64,000 nucleotides of DNA, from positions 7,637,450 through 7,701,449 of the forward strand of contig NC_134026.1 in the NCBI RefSeq assembly GCF_964204645.1, written 5' to 3'. Position 1 is the stretch's first letter. The number at the start of each line of letters is the position of its first letter. Positions 11,101-20,522 of the stretch are shown here, one piece after another. The position numbers were made by a program, and so were the translations under genes. Under the pieces are notes generated by a model. The model saw only the letters and a program-made list of their open reading frames with translations. It had not been told where the DNA came from and ran no database searches. Source of the stretch: Tubulanus polymorphus (taxonomy: Eukaryota; Nemertea; Palaeonemertea; Tubulaniformes; Tubulanidae).

Positions 11101-13601
11101 TGTCTTGCGCGTTAAAGATGGTCCTACATTCATGTTGAATTCAATGGTCAATTGTCAAATATATGAGTTTATAATGGATCTTACATTTAGCATTAGTTCG
11201 TGGTTAATAGTAGCAATATCTCTAGAACGTGCGGCAGTTGTGCTCTTCCCGTTCACATCTCGTTTGGTATGTACACCAAGATTCGCTAGATTTGCTATAT
11301 TGATAATTACTGCAGGAAATGTACTGTTCATATGTCTTACATCTGGTTTATCGGTGCATTTTACAGACCAGTCTTTTGGATGTTACTATACACTAATCGA
11401 TCAAATACGATATTTTGCGGTATTTGTCGTCCACGTTTTCGTTCTGCCATTATCTTTGATTCTAACATCAAATTCTGTTATAATAATTCAGTTATTCAGA
11501 GGTTCAAAAATGGTTTCGTCCGATAAGAAAACTACAAAATCAAAACGTACGACAATAATGCTTGTAACAGTTTCAATCGCATTTGCAATATTCACACTTC
11601 CGTCCGCTGTTACCGCATTGTTACCAATTTCCCCGGAACAGAAGAATTTTCTACACGACATTTTTGTTCAGTTTCAAGTTTGTAACTATGTGGTAAATTT
11701 TTACATATATCTTTTACTGGGGCGAGAAATTCGTGAATATTTCTGCATAAAGATCTGCTGTAGAACTTCAGGCAAATAACTATTGATTTCAAGTTTGATT
11801 CACTTCATACAACTTGAACCCGTTGTTTTTTTACTGTGGACTGGTTACAGTGACATAGTATATTACATTTTATTAATAGTCAATTGTTTTGTTCAACGTC
11901 AAAGATGCAAAATATCTGATAATTAGATTCCTTTTTACATAAATCATTGGATTTCTGATTCTAAAAGATGTCAATAATTCATTTTGATTTTTCGTTTCTT
12001 TCAAAAATCATTTTCATGCCTTATTCTATACAGCCTTTCGTTAGATAGATATTGAAAAAATGCACTAAGCTTCAATCTATCATTCAATAATTGTTATACT
12101 GATATCAATTAATGAAGAAGCGAATTTTCATTCAATCGTTAAATCAAAAATTTTAAATGAAATTATCGGATTTAACTTGTGTGTACTGCTTACAAGTAGA
12201 AATACTTTGTGAAATCATTTTGCCACCACTAACAACAAATTGAATTTGTGCATACGTTTCCCAAACTGTTTACATGTTTAACTATAAGATATCATTTCAC
12301 CATTTACGTACATTGAATTTTACGCAATAATTAACTTATCAGGAAACTACAAGACTAATACGTGCAACAATAATGATTCTAACAGTTTCACTCGCATTTT
12401 ACAATACGCATACTTCCTTCCGCTTTTACTACATACTTACCAATCTCAGTCGAACGGAAAGAATTTCTCGATAACATTTTCCATCAAATCCATGTTTGTT
12501 TCTATGTGGTAAATCTATATACTTTTATCTTGTACAAAAGCGTGAATAATTCTGTATGAAAATCCGCTGTAGAAATCCATTTAAAATGTTAACCATTGAT
12601 TTCATGTTTGGCTCACTTCATACAACTTCTTCATCTATATTCATCTGTTCATCTTCCCTACATATCACCTCACCGGACCAGAAAAAAGACTATTTCGTAT
12701 GATATCCAATATATCCTAGTTCGGGTAATATTTTGCAGGTTATGTTCATGATGTTGACGCTATGACTATCGCTAAAGTTGGAAATAGTTTAGGAGCAGGA
12801 CGAAAGCGAGTGAACGAACCGTTAAATCATGCTGTAGGATTAGAACTTAAAATACGTGTCGGTGACTACATCAAACAAGGTATCATTACTACTTACGATT
12901 AGTGAAACACTGTGTCAAACTGTGTTGTAAGAATTAATTCTCTTAAGTTGAAATCAGTTCATTTTCAGTGAAAGTATTTATATGCCATCAACGGCTTAGT
13001 TGCAAAAGGATTTAAGAACACTGTAAGGTCATCTTAGTTCAATCTATAGTTAATCTAACAACTTACGATTTACTTTTGAACTTAGGCCTTGTATGTGGTT
13101 CATATCTTAATACCTATTGCCTTGCGTTGGTTTGCTAATTAGATGTGGTTCTTTTCATTAAAATCATATGGCACATGGTCTGCACTTGCTAAATTAGCAA
13201 AATAATAATCGATACATACAAGTTAACGGTAACCAGTCTACCTATCGGCCTCAGATTGCACCAGAACGCGCCTGCTTGCACGAAATTTTCAAAAATGTTC
13301 TGGGGAGGATACCTCTATTCCTTAAAACGAACCCCCCAAAAATGCCCATGCACTCATATGCATACTAATCGTTTGAAATGTATTTTGCGTGAATTTTTTT
13401 TACATGGATTAATGCATAGTTTTATAACGTTATCTTACAATTTGTACTATTGTGATTTCAGACGATGTTTGGATCAAAGTTCATCACGATCTGGAAGAAT
13501 TCAACGATCAGTTTATCGGACTGTTAAACCAAGCGATCAGATTGGGAGAGGGACCATGCGAGAGACCATCAAGAGTAGAACAGATTATACTCCCAGACTA
13601 G
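4945..13601 (+). CDS. TYMP: thymidine phosphorylase, eight-exon gene
   Basis: Joins eight exons: 4945-5125, 5844-6046, 6407-6635, 6785-6903, 7321-7483, 7898-8125, 12739-12879, 13462-13601. All junctions are GT-AG and in phase, giving 467 residues (human 482, bacterial about 440). The enzyme reversibly splits thymidine with phosphate into thymine and deoxyribose-1-phosphate in pyrimidine salvage. The phosphate loop [11 protein letters not shown] is in exon 2, the family signature [18 protein letters not shown] in exon 3, and the catalytic lysine context [11 protein letters not shown] in exon 4. Intron 6 is 4.6 kb and houses two receptor copies (8879, 10832); the other introns are below 1 kb. 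A second intact pair of terminal exons lies at 19315 and 19922, so two C-termini are possible. Confidence 0.93.
5844..6046 (+). CDS. TYMP: TYMP exon 2
   Basis: Acceptor TTTCAG at 5838-5843. Encodes [16 protein letters not shown], the thymidine-pocket helix region, and the phosphate-binding KHSTGG loop. Ends in phase 0 before GTAAGG. Confidence 0.92.
6407..6635 (+). CDS. TYMP: TYMP exon 3
   Basis: Acceptor TTTCAG before GTGCCG. Carries the pyrimidine nucleoside phosphorylase signature [16 protein letters not shown] and [17 protein letters not shown] chose the donor GTTAGT at 6636 because it alone keeps phase with exon 4, giving I-V-A-S-I where human has I-T-A-S-I. Confidence 0.88.
6785..6903 (+). 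CDS. TYMP: TYMP exon 4
   Basis: Acceptor TTTACAG. Encodes [20 protein letters not shown] with the active-site lysine. Ends in phase 0 before GTCAGT. Confidence 0.9.
7321..7483 (+). CDS. TYMP: TYMP exon 5
   Basis: Acceptor TTTTTGCAG. Encodes the segment with [20 protein letters not shown], equivalent to human MDKPLGRCVGHALEVEE. Ends in phase 1. Confidence 0.92.
7563..7601. repeat. perfect hairpin, 19-bp arms, 1-nt loop
   Basis: The arms 7563-7581 and 7583-7601 are exact reverse complements around one C, in TYMP intron 5. ATTGGCC occurs on both sides as a direct repeat (7557-7563 and 7602-7608 approximately). It has the same architecture as 604-662. Confidence 0.9.
7660..7780 (+). repeat. dispersed repeat with ACTGGTCTTA / TTAAGACTGGTC motifs
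   Basis: Motifs such as AGTGGTCTTAAATCTTAAGACTGG and ACATTGGCTATA recur at 36890-37260, 42240-42340 and, more degraded, about 59450-59560. This appears to be a dispersed repeat family; its class is not recognised. Confidence 0.5.
7898..8125 (+). CDS. TYMP: TYMP exon 6
   Basis: Acceptor TTCAACAG. Encodes [10 protein letters not shown] and [14 protein letters not shown], equivalent to human DDGSALGRFERML. Ends in phase 1 at GTACGT. Decayed copies of this exon lie at 2401 and about 16600. Confidence 0.92.
8330..8450 (+). pseudogene. GPCR remnant (N-terminal part)
   Basis: GTGAATTCTACTGAGATG, ATCGGTCGAACG, CAGCAGCTACATTGTTCTC and GGAATCTACCGTA match the first 30 codons of the array receptors. 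The start codon region is altered, frames are broken, and nothing after the TM1 start is left. It lies in TYMP intron 6. Confidence 0.8.
8879..9825 (+). pseudogene. rhodopsin-like GPCR, array copy 2 (broken)
   Basis: A full-length receptor copy inside TYMP intron 6. It is readable from the ATG at 8879 through TM1, TM2 and into TM3. Around 9240 a deletion of about 4 bp relative to the open copies (TGCAATTATGG where others have TGCAATAGTTCGTGG) shifts the frame. The remainder reads in another frame from about 9235. The TM7 cysteine codon is then TGA (9727-9729). The rest of TM7 and the tail follow to TAA at 9823-9825. Both lesions remove TM7, so no normal receptor can be made from this copy. 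Confidence 0.92.
10832..11779 (+). CDS. rhodopsin-like GPCR, array copy 3
   Basis: An intact single-exon receptor of 315 residues nested on the same strand in TYMP intron 6. Approximate helices: TM1 30-55 (G46-N47), TM2 63-88 (D75), TM3 108-132, TM4 153-172, TM5 194-220, TM6 240-262, TM7 275-297, helix 8 298-308. C108 and C184 are placed for the extracellular disulphide. E132-R133-A134 replaces D/E-R-Y, and N289-F-Y-I-Y293 replaces N-P-x-x-Y. Possible N-glycosylation at N2 and N23. Its near-twin is the frameshifted copy at 17411, which differs by only two substitutions before the frameshift. The 5' flank shares a block with the other copies, suggesting its own promoter. Confidence 0.92.
   Translation: MNSTEMQIGRTYQGNIVLMSVVNRSGIYRTVSLVILPVLFVFGTFGNSATFLIMISRRFRSLSYANYLIVLSLSDSMSSINYTLMPVLQFVLRVKDGPTFMLNSMVNCQIYEFIMDLTFSISSWLIVAISLERAAVVLFPFTSRLVCTPRFARFAILIITAGNVLFICLTSGLSVHFTDQSFGCYYTLIDQIRYFAVFVVHVFVLPLSLILTSNSVIIIQLFRGSKMVSSDKKTTKSKRTTIMLVTVSIAFAIFTLPSAVTALLPISPEQKNFLHDIFVQFQVCNYVVNFYIYLLLGREIREYFCIKICCRTSGK
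12335..12590 (+). pseudogene. GPCR remnant (TM6 to tail)
   Basis: AACAATAATGATTCTAACAG, CAATCTCAGTCGAACGGAAA, TATGTGGTAAATCT and TGAAAATCCGCTGTAGAAAT align with TM6, loop 3, TM7 and the tail of the receptors, with frame breaks. It lies immediately before TYMP exon 7. The same remnant recurs at 18915 in the duplicate unit. Confidence 0.88.
12739..12879 (+). CDS. TYMP: TYMP exon 7 (proximal copy)
   Basis: Acceptor ATTTTGCAG. Encodes [20 protein letters not shown] followed by the conserved GRKRV region and [11 protein letters not shown]. By eye all 141 bases are identical to the distal copy at 19315. Confidence 0.92.
13462..13601 (+). CDS. TYMP: TYMP exon 8 (proximal copy, terminal)
   Basis: Acceptor TTGTGATTTCAG. 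Encodes the C-terminus starting [18 protein letters not shown] and ending RVEQIILPD with TAG at 13599-13601. It differs from the distal copy by five residue changes and by a shorter end. No canonical AATAAA lies soon after. Confidence 0.9.
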
Positions 13602-13768
13602 TAACCTATACACCACCACTACATCGACTACAAAACAAGCCTCAGATTACTACGATATACTGTATTATTCTATGATTATAAATTACAATATAGATTAATG
13701 TATATGGTTTTGGTATATCTCTTTTTGTCTTTGGTTTCTCTTGTATTCGCTTAGTTGCCCAAAGCCTC

Positions 13769-14063
13769 TGCGATTACACGAGCATTTTGGCCCGGGCCGA
13801 ATTTGGCCCATGCAAAAGCCTAAGCATAAGCCCTAGTTCACACGTGTGCCAAATGGACCCGTACCTATTTGACCCGAGGCAAATTTGGTCCAACCAACAA
13901 CGTCGGATTAGGCCCGGGAATTTTAGCACGGGTCTTCGCATTGTTTAGTAACGAGTGAGTAGTTTACGTGCGAACACGCTCATTAGTTAGGCACGGGCTG
14001 AAATTGACTCGGGCCTGATCCGTGCAAACTTGTCCCGGACCAAATCATCTCCGTGTGATCGCG
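13769..14063. mobile_element. non-autonomous TIR element (MITE), copy 1
   Basis: Begins CTGCGATTACACGAGCATTT and ends with CTCCGTGTGATCGCGG, imperfect inverted termini. The interior is rich in GGCCCGGGCC / TTTGGCCC / GACCCG motifs and has no reading frame. Related copies are at 20219-20522 and, as an end only, 23398-23443. It sits between TYMP exon 8 and the next receptor in both duplicate units. The superfamily is not determined. Confidence 0.7.
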
Positions 14064-14411
14064 GCTATTGATCCACTGGTCAGATCTGATCGTCTTGGAA
14101 TTCATTGTGATATCATTCAGCCTCACTCAGAAGAAATTTAACTCGTGCTTAGATTTTCCAACCTGTTCAGATGTCTTCCTCAGATTCGATATTTCACCAA
14201 ATACAATGAATTCTTGTACAACGAATATTGATATTTAACTTAGTTACAACTTTCACAAAATCTGAGTAAATTGTACTAGATTTCTAAGAATTGAATTTTC
14301 ATTTGATGTGACCAATGAATTGCGAGCTTAAATAAGTAAGACATGGCTTTAATTTGCGTCAGTCTATTGATACAATCAGTCCACACCTTCAGCAGTTAAT
14401 TGTCGCGAATC

Positions 14412-15362
14412 ATGAATTCGACTCAGATGCAAATCGGTCGCACGTTCAGTAGTTACATCGTTCTCATGTCTGTTGTAAAGAGGTCTGGAGCCTACCTAGC
14501 TGTGTCATTGGTCATTCTGCCTATCTTGTTCCTGTTGGGAGTCTTCGGAAATTCAGCTACTTTCCTGATAATGATAAGTCGCAGATTCCGCAGTTTATCT
14601 TACGCTAACTATCTGATCGTTTTGTCTCTCGGTGATTCTATGTACTGCATCAGTTTCACACTGATACCCGTTTTACAGTTTGTTTTCTTGCAAGTTAAAG
14701 GTGGTCCTATATTCATCATGAATTCACTGATCAGTTGTCAAATCTATGAATTTACAATAGCACTTGCCGGCGTTAACAGTTCGTGGTTAATAGCAGCAAT
14801 ATCTCTAGAACGTGCGGCAGTTGTGCTCTTCCCGTTCACATCGCGTTTGATATGTACACCAAGATTCGCTAGATTCGCTGTGTTGATAATTACTGTAGTG
14901 AACGTACTGGTTCTATATCTCAGCCCTGTTTTGTCGATGCATTTTACAACCCAATTATTTGGATGTTTCCACGAACTATCTGACCAAAGAAGATATTTTG
15001 CGGTATTTGTTGTTCACGTTTTCGTTCTGCCTTAATCTTTGATTCTAACATCAAATTCTGTTATAATAATTCAGTTATTCAGAGGTTCAAAAATAGTTTC
15101 GTCTGATAAGAAAACTACAAAATCAAAACGTACAACAATAATGCTTGTAACCGTTTCACTCGCATTTGCAGTGTTTACACTTCCAAATACCATTAATTCA
15201 TTGTTACCAATTTCACCGGAACAGAGAGAATTTCTATATGACATTTTTAATCAGTTTGCTATGTGTAATTATGTGGTAAATTTCTACATATATCTTTTAC
15301 TGGGACGAGAAATTCGTGAATATTTTTGCATGAAAATCAGCCGTAGAAAATTAGTCAAATAA
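14412..15362 (+). pseudogene. rhodopsin-like GPCR, array copy 4 (one in-frame stop)
   Basis: Starts at the ATG in ATCATGAATTCG, aligned with the MNST start of the other copies. The copy is full length and in one frame throughout, but a single TAA at 15036-15038 in TM5 replaces the leucine codon TTA of the open copies (CTG CCT TAA TCT). Downstream it reads on without a break through TM6, TM7 and the tail. One base change would account for the lesion, so this is a very young pseudogene, a polymorphic null allele, or a base-call error. If the stop is real, the product ends after four helices and part of TM5. Confidence 0.85.
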
Positions 15363-15589
15363 CCAATCATTCCAAGTTTGATTCATTCAGATAATTAAAC
15401 TGCATTATCGTTAATCTGTGCGACTCCAAAATAAGAAATTTTGCCAACTTTTATACACGCACGCACGAACACGCACAAATGACAAACGGCATCGGGCTTC
15501 AAATCATCGCAAAATTTACATTCACTTACCACGTATGAATTTTTTGATCAAATTAGATATTTCAACGTATATTTTTGTCGTCCGCGATA

Positions 15590-15840
15590 ACCATTGATTC
15601 TAAGATAAAATTCTAGTGTAATAATTCGGTTATTCAGAGGTTCAAAAATGGTTTCGTCTGAACAGAAAACTGCAAAATCAAAACGTGCAGCAATAATGCT
15701 TGTAGTAACAGTTTCACTCGTATTGGCAATGTTTTACACTTCCGATAACTTTTACTGTGATATTGCGAATTAGATTTTGCATTGATGACGTTCCATGCCT
15801 TTCACCCAGCTTTAAATGTTCAACTACGTGGTAAACTTCG
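15590..15840 (+). pseudogene. GPCR remnant (TM5-TM6 part)
   Basis: TAATTCGGTTATTCAGAGGTTC, then TGGTTTCGTCTGA, AAATCAAAACGTGC and GCTTGTAGTAACAGTTTC, align with loop 3 and TM6 of the receptors, with a 3-bp insertion and decayed 3' part. An orthologous remnant lies at 25070. Confidence 0.85.
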
Positions 15841-15895
15841 AACTAATGAAATCGGTTGACATACACTGATGTTACGGCTCCTCTACATTGCTTAA

Positions 15896-16354
15896 GGGAG
15901 CGTCCAGAAATTACGTACCTCAAAATCTCCCGTTTTTCTGACCCCCTCCCCTTGTACCACCTTTGTACCAAATTCACTGACCCCCCCTCATAGGTACGTA
16001 CCATGGCACCATAACCACCCCCCCCCCCCAATTATATTGATGCAAAGAACAAAAATCAAAACAAAATATAAACAATATGAATACCTGATTCCAACAATTG
16101 CGTGTTAGATCGATACCGGTACCTGGTATGGGGAATTCCCAGTTGAAGTCTACTACAAGTCACTTGAACAAGTCACTAAAAGCCGATAAAACACAAGTAT
16201 CGGCTATTTTAATTTGAGTTTGGTGCATAGAGTACGTACCAAGATTGATTAATACCCCCTCCCTCAAAGTACGTACCTTTTTTGCAGACCCCCCTCCCCC
16301 ATGTACCACTTTGTACCAAAATTCAGTAACACCCCCTCCCCCAATTAGAGGTAC
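15896..16354. mobile_element. PIF/Harbinger-type MITE, copy 1 (right end lost)
   Basis: Starts GGGAGCGTCC after TAA. The interior has alternating C-rich tracts (CCCCCTCCCC) with TTGTACCA and ACGTACC motifs. The terminal GGACGCTCCC present in the copy at 25368-25842 is missing here; the sequence diverges after CCCCCAATTAGAGGTAC. It occupies the same site as the second copy, so it was inserted before the segment was duplicated. Short protein-like readings through the G-rich strand are by-products of the repeats. Confidence 0.75.
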
Positions 16355-16589
16355 AGGCGTGTTGAAAAGGACATAAGAAAAAAATTGAAAGGTAAATGGC
16401 AAGCGTGCTGTAGTCGGGTCTCTTAGAAAAATGATTGAAAATTATTTTTCCTGGGCATTCGTATAATATGCCTTTTTTCATTGATGAGGCAGTCAGAATT
16501 GCTGCATCTCGTATATGAATCTGACTGGCGGTTTGTATCTCTGTTGAGGGGGAAGGAGGAATATATGTGAGGGTTTGTGCCTCGCGATG

Positions 16590-16676
16590 CCATCGAGCTG
16601 GACGGTCATGTTTGGAGTATTACAAAAGTTTAACAATATACTGTTGATATCCGTTCAAATAAATCCGGTACTTAAG
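16590..16676 (+). pseudogene. decayed 3' end of a TYMP exon 6 copy
   Basis: GATGCCATCGAGCTGGACGG, then TCATGTTTGGAGTATTACAA, ATACTGTTGATATCC and CAAATAAATCCGGTAC align with the end of TYMP exon 6 and its donor. Substitutions and indels break the frame. The near-identical duplicate block begins right after it (16676), so the duplication breakpoint abuts this remnant. Confidence 0.75.
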
Positions 16677-17410
16677 TGGATTAGGATCATATCTTTAAAA
16701 GGAAATACTTAAAAGAGTCATCATATACACCTAGAAATTATGGGGTCAATTCGTATGATTTTTAAAATTTTGACTCCAGGCCCTAGAAATAATCTAAGCT
16801 TACTTACAACTTAAATCCTTCAAATGAAATGGAAAATTACCCGATCAAATAAGATGGTGTGTGTGCGTGCGCGCGTGCATGAGTACTAGATTTGAACTCG
16901 GGACGTCGGTATCCGTAATTTTGTCCAACTCCATTGAGCCACGGGTCAGGTGTGATAGTACTGCTTTTATAGGTAGGAATTCATTGTGATATCTGTGTTT
17001 GTGCTCGATTTTCCCGTTTAAATAGGTGTTTTACTACTAGCTATTTCACCATTTACAATGAATTCTTGTTTAATATAGCGGATAACTATATCAAATTTAG
17101 TGACATTAAATATATTTCACAGAATAATAAACTTTCACAAAATCTGAATAAATTGTGTAAGATTTCTGAGAATTGATTTTTCATTTGATGCGAACAATAA
17201 ACCTTACGAATGAATTGTAGCTTTGATACATCAGATAGTATTAAAACTTCAATAATATCTTTATATTAATACATAAGTTTCACTTTATTTGCTTCGGTCA
17301 AATTGATACATTCAGTCCACACTTTCAGTCAATTAATACACTCTCAGACAGTCGGGACACATCAGACTGTCAGTCCAGGCCACGCTTTCAATAGTTGATT
17401 GTCATGAATA

Positions 17411-18354
17411 ATGAATTCAACTGAGATGCAGATCGGGCGAACTTATCAGGGTAACATTGTTCTCATGTCTGTGGTGAACAGGTCTGGAATCTACCGTACT
17501 GTGTCATTGGTCATTCTGCCTGTTTTGTTCGTGTTTGGAACGTTTGGAAATTCAGCTACTTTCCTGATAATGATAAGCCGCAGATTCCGCAGTTTATCTT
17601 ACGCTAACTATCTTATCGTTTTGTCGCTGAGTGATTCCATGTCCAGTATCAATTATACACTGATGCCAGTTTTACAGTTTGTCTTGCGCGTTAAAGATGG
17701 TCCTACATTCATGTTGAATTCAATGGTCAATTGTCAAATATATGAGTTTATAATGGATCTTACATTTAGCATTAGTTCGTGGTTAATAGTAGCAATATCT
17801 CTAGAACGTGCGGCAGTTGTGCTCTTCCCGTTCCCATCTCGTTTGGTATGTACACCGAGATTCGCTAGATTTGCTATATTGATGATTACTGCAGGAAATG
17901 TACTGTTCATATGTCTTACATCCGGTTTATCGGTGCATTTTACAGACCAGTCTTTTGGATGTTACTATACACTAATCGATCAAATACGATATTTTGCGGT
18001 ATTTGTCGTCCACGTTTTCGTTCTGCCATTATCTTTGATTCTAACATCAAATTCTGTTATAATAATTCAGTTATTCAGAGGTTCAAAAATGGTTTCGTCC
18101 GATAAGAAAACTACAAAATCAAAACGTACGACAATAATGCTTGTAACAGTTTCAATCGCATTTGCAATATTCACACTTCCGTCCGCTGTTACCGCATTGT
18201 TACCAATTTCCCCGGAACAGAAGAATTTTCTACACGACATTTTTGTTCAGTTTCAAGTATGTAACTATGTGGTAAATTTTTACATCTTTTACTTGGGCGA
18301 GAAATTCGTGAATATTTCTGCATAAAGATCTGCTGTAGAACTTCAGGCAAATAA
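17411..18354 (+). pseudogene. rhodopsin-like GPCR, array copy 5 (C-terminal frameshift)
   Basis: A near-identical duplicate of the receptor at 10832. The protein readings differ by a Thr-to-Pro change after the FPF motif and an Ile-to-Met in TM4. In TM7, 4 bp are missing (TACATCTTTTA where the twin has TACATATATCTTTTA), so the frame changes after NFYIF and ends at 18325 after 304 residues. The twin's original stop would be at 18352-18354. The lesion removes the end of TM7 and helix 8 only; the other six helices are intact. A truncated product is conceivable but probably non-functional. Confidence 0.88.
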
Positions 18355-18914
18355 GTATTGATTTCAAGTTTGATTCACTTCATACAACTTGAACCCGTTT
18401 TTTTTTACTGTGGACTGGTTACAGTGACATAGTATATTACATTTTATTAATAGTCAATTGTTTTGTTCAACGTCAAAGATGCAAAATTTCTGATAATTAG
18501 ATTCCTTTTTACATAAATCATTGGATTTCTGATTCTAAAAGATGTCAATAATTCATTTTGATTTTTCGTTTGTATCAAAAATCATTTTCATGCTTTATTC
18601 TAATACAGCCTTTCGTTAGATAGATATTGAAAAAATGCACTAAGCTTCAAACTATCATTCAATAATTGTTATACTGATATCAATTAATGAAGAAGCGAAT
18701 TTTCATTCAATCGTTAAATCAAAAATTTTAAATGAAATTATCGGATTTAACTTGTGTGTACTGCTTACAAGTAGAAATACTTTGTGAAATCATTTTGCCA
18801 CCACTAACAACAAATTGAATTTGTGCATACGTTTCCCAAACTGTTTACATGTTTAACTATAAGATATCATTTCACCATTTACGTACATTGAATTTTACGC
18901 AATAATTAACTTAT

Positions 18915-19165
18915 CAGGAAACTACAAGACTTATACGTGCAACAATAATGATTCTAACAGTTTCACTCGCATTTTACAATACGCATACTTCCTTCCGCTT
19001 TTACTACATACTTACCAATCTCAGTCGAACGGAAAGAATTTCTCGATAACATTTTCCATCAAATCCATGTTTGTTTCTATGTGGTAAATCTATATACATT
19101 TATCTTTTACAAAAGCGTGAATAATTCTGTATGAAAATCCGCTGTAGAAATCCATTTAAAATGTT
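18915..19165 (+). pseudogene. GPCR remnant (TM6 to tail), duplicate
   Basis: The second copy of the remnant at 12335, nearly identical to it, located before the distal TYMP exon 7. Confidence 0.88.
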
Positions 19166-19314
19166 AACCATTGATTTCATGTTTGGCTCACTTCATACAA
19201 CTTCTTCATCTATATTCATCTGTTCATCTTCCCTACATATCATCTCACCGCTCCAGAAAAAAAGACTATTTCGTACGATATCCAATATATCCTAGTTCGG
19301 GTAATATTTTGCAG

Positions 19315-19455
19315 GTTATGTTCATGATGTTGACGCTATGACTATCGCTAAAGTTGGAAATAGTTTAGGAGCAGGACGAAAGCGAGTGAACGAACCGTTA
19401 AATCATGCTGTAGGATTAGAACTTAAAATACGTGTCGGTGACTACATCAAACAAG
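19315..19455 (+). CDS. TYMP exon 7, distal duplicate
   Basis: Acceptor ATTTTGCAG and donor GTATCA are intact. By eye all 141 bases match exon 7 at 12739. It is phase-compatible with exon 6, so a transcript skipping or reading past the proximal exons could use it. No TYMP exons 1-6 lie between the two pairs apart from the remnant at 16590, so it cannot belong to a separate complete gene. Confidence 0.8.
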
Positions 19456-19921
19456 GTATCATTACTACTTACGATTAGTGAAACACTGTGTCAAACTGTG
19501 TTGTAAGAATTAATTCTCTCAAGTTGAAATGAGTTCATTTTCAGTGAAAGTATTTATATGCCATCAACGGCTCAGTTGCATAAGGATTTAAGAACACTGT
19601 AAGGTCATCAAAGTTCAATCTATAGTTAATCTAACAACTTACGATTTATGACCACTTTTGATATTTGGCCTTGTATTTGGTTCATATTTTGTAATGCCTA
19701 TTGCCTTTCGTTAGTTCGCTAATTATATGTGGTTCTTTTTTATCAAAATCATATTCTACATCCCATCTATCTTGAAGTATCATAGTAGTACTCATAATAG
19801 CACTCGTATGTATACTAATCGTACATAGTCTGAAGCAAAGAAACGAATAAGTATCGCTGTGGGAGAGGATAATGCATTGCTTAATAAAGTTATTTTGCAA
19901 TTTGCACTATTGTGATTTCAG

Positions 19922-20064
19922 ACGATGTTTGGATCAAAGTTCATCACGATTTGGAAGAATTCGACGATCAGTTTATCCGACTGTTAAACGAAGCGATCAG
20001 ATTGGAAGAGGGGCCATGCGAGAGACCATCAAGAGTAGAACAGATTATACTCCCTGACAAGTAA
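19922..20064 (+). CDS. TYMP exon 8, distal duplicate (alternative C-terminus)
   Basis: Acceptor TTGTGATTTCAG. Open to TAA at 20062-20064. Relative to the proximal exon 8 it encodes N to D, G to R, Q to E and G to E changes and ends I-L-P-D-K instead of I-L-P-D. The reading frame is fully preserved despite visible divergence, which argues for selection or recency. The GAG-rich version is probably nearer the ancestral state, since DDQF also occurs in the decayed third copy. Confidence 0.8.
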
Positions 20065-20218
20065 CCTACACCACCACATCGACTGTAAAACAAGTCTCAG
20101 ATTATTAATATACTGATTATAGAATTGAAATGTAGATAAATGTATATGGTTTTGGTAGATCTCGTTTGCATTTGGTTCCTCTTATAATCGCGTAGTTACC
20201 CGGCCGGCCAAACTTACA

Positions 20219-20522
20219 GCTGCGATAACACGAGCATTTAATTAAGCCCATGCAAAATAAGACCTGGAACAACTTGTTCACACGGGTGCCAAATGGACCC
20301 GTACCTATTTGACCCGAGCCAATTTTGGCCCAACCAAAAATGTCGGATCAGGCCCGAGAATTTCAGCACGGGTCAAATCATTGCGTATGAATTGCAACTT
20401 GTTCCGAAAGTGACCCACTTCGCTTTGTCTATTTAGTGTCGTGTCGATACTAGATAGACACAGCGCTCGGGTTGTATCCTTGCCAATTTGGCCTGGACCA
20501 AATCCTCTCCGTGTGATCGCGG
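20219..20522. mobile_element. non-autonomous TIR element (MITE), copy 2
   Basis: Starts GCTGCGATAACACGAGCATT and ends CTCCGTGTGATCGCGG, like the copy at 13769. It shares GTGCCAAATGGACCCGTACC and TATTTGACCCGAG internally. The middle differs and carries extra sequence (GTGTCGTGTCGATACTAGAT). Confidence 0.7.

Larger units (their letters stand above)
10096..14410 (+). repeat. tandem segmental duplication, proximal unit
   Basis: Homologous along its length to 16676-20900, offset about 6.58 kb. The first three kilobases (10096 to about 13050) are nearly identical by eye, including receptor, receptor remnant, exon 7 and introns. From about 13080 the two units are clearly more diverged, although exon 8, a MITE and the next receptor still correspond. 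Confidence 0.88.

Noticed and set aside
13256-13675. Plus-strand frame of 139 codons overlapping TYMP exon 8
   Set aside because: A shifted-frame shadow of exon 8 plus intron; the true frame of the exon gives the conserved TYMP C-terminus.
15843-16402. Gly-rich minus-strand frames GGGGGYGAMVRTYEGGSVN-like
   Set aside because: Readings through the C-rich Harbinger-type MITE, repeated at 25315; no independent support as a protein.
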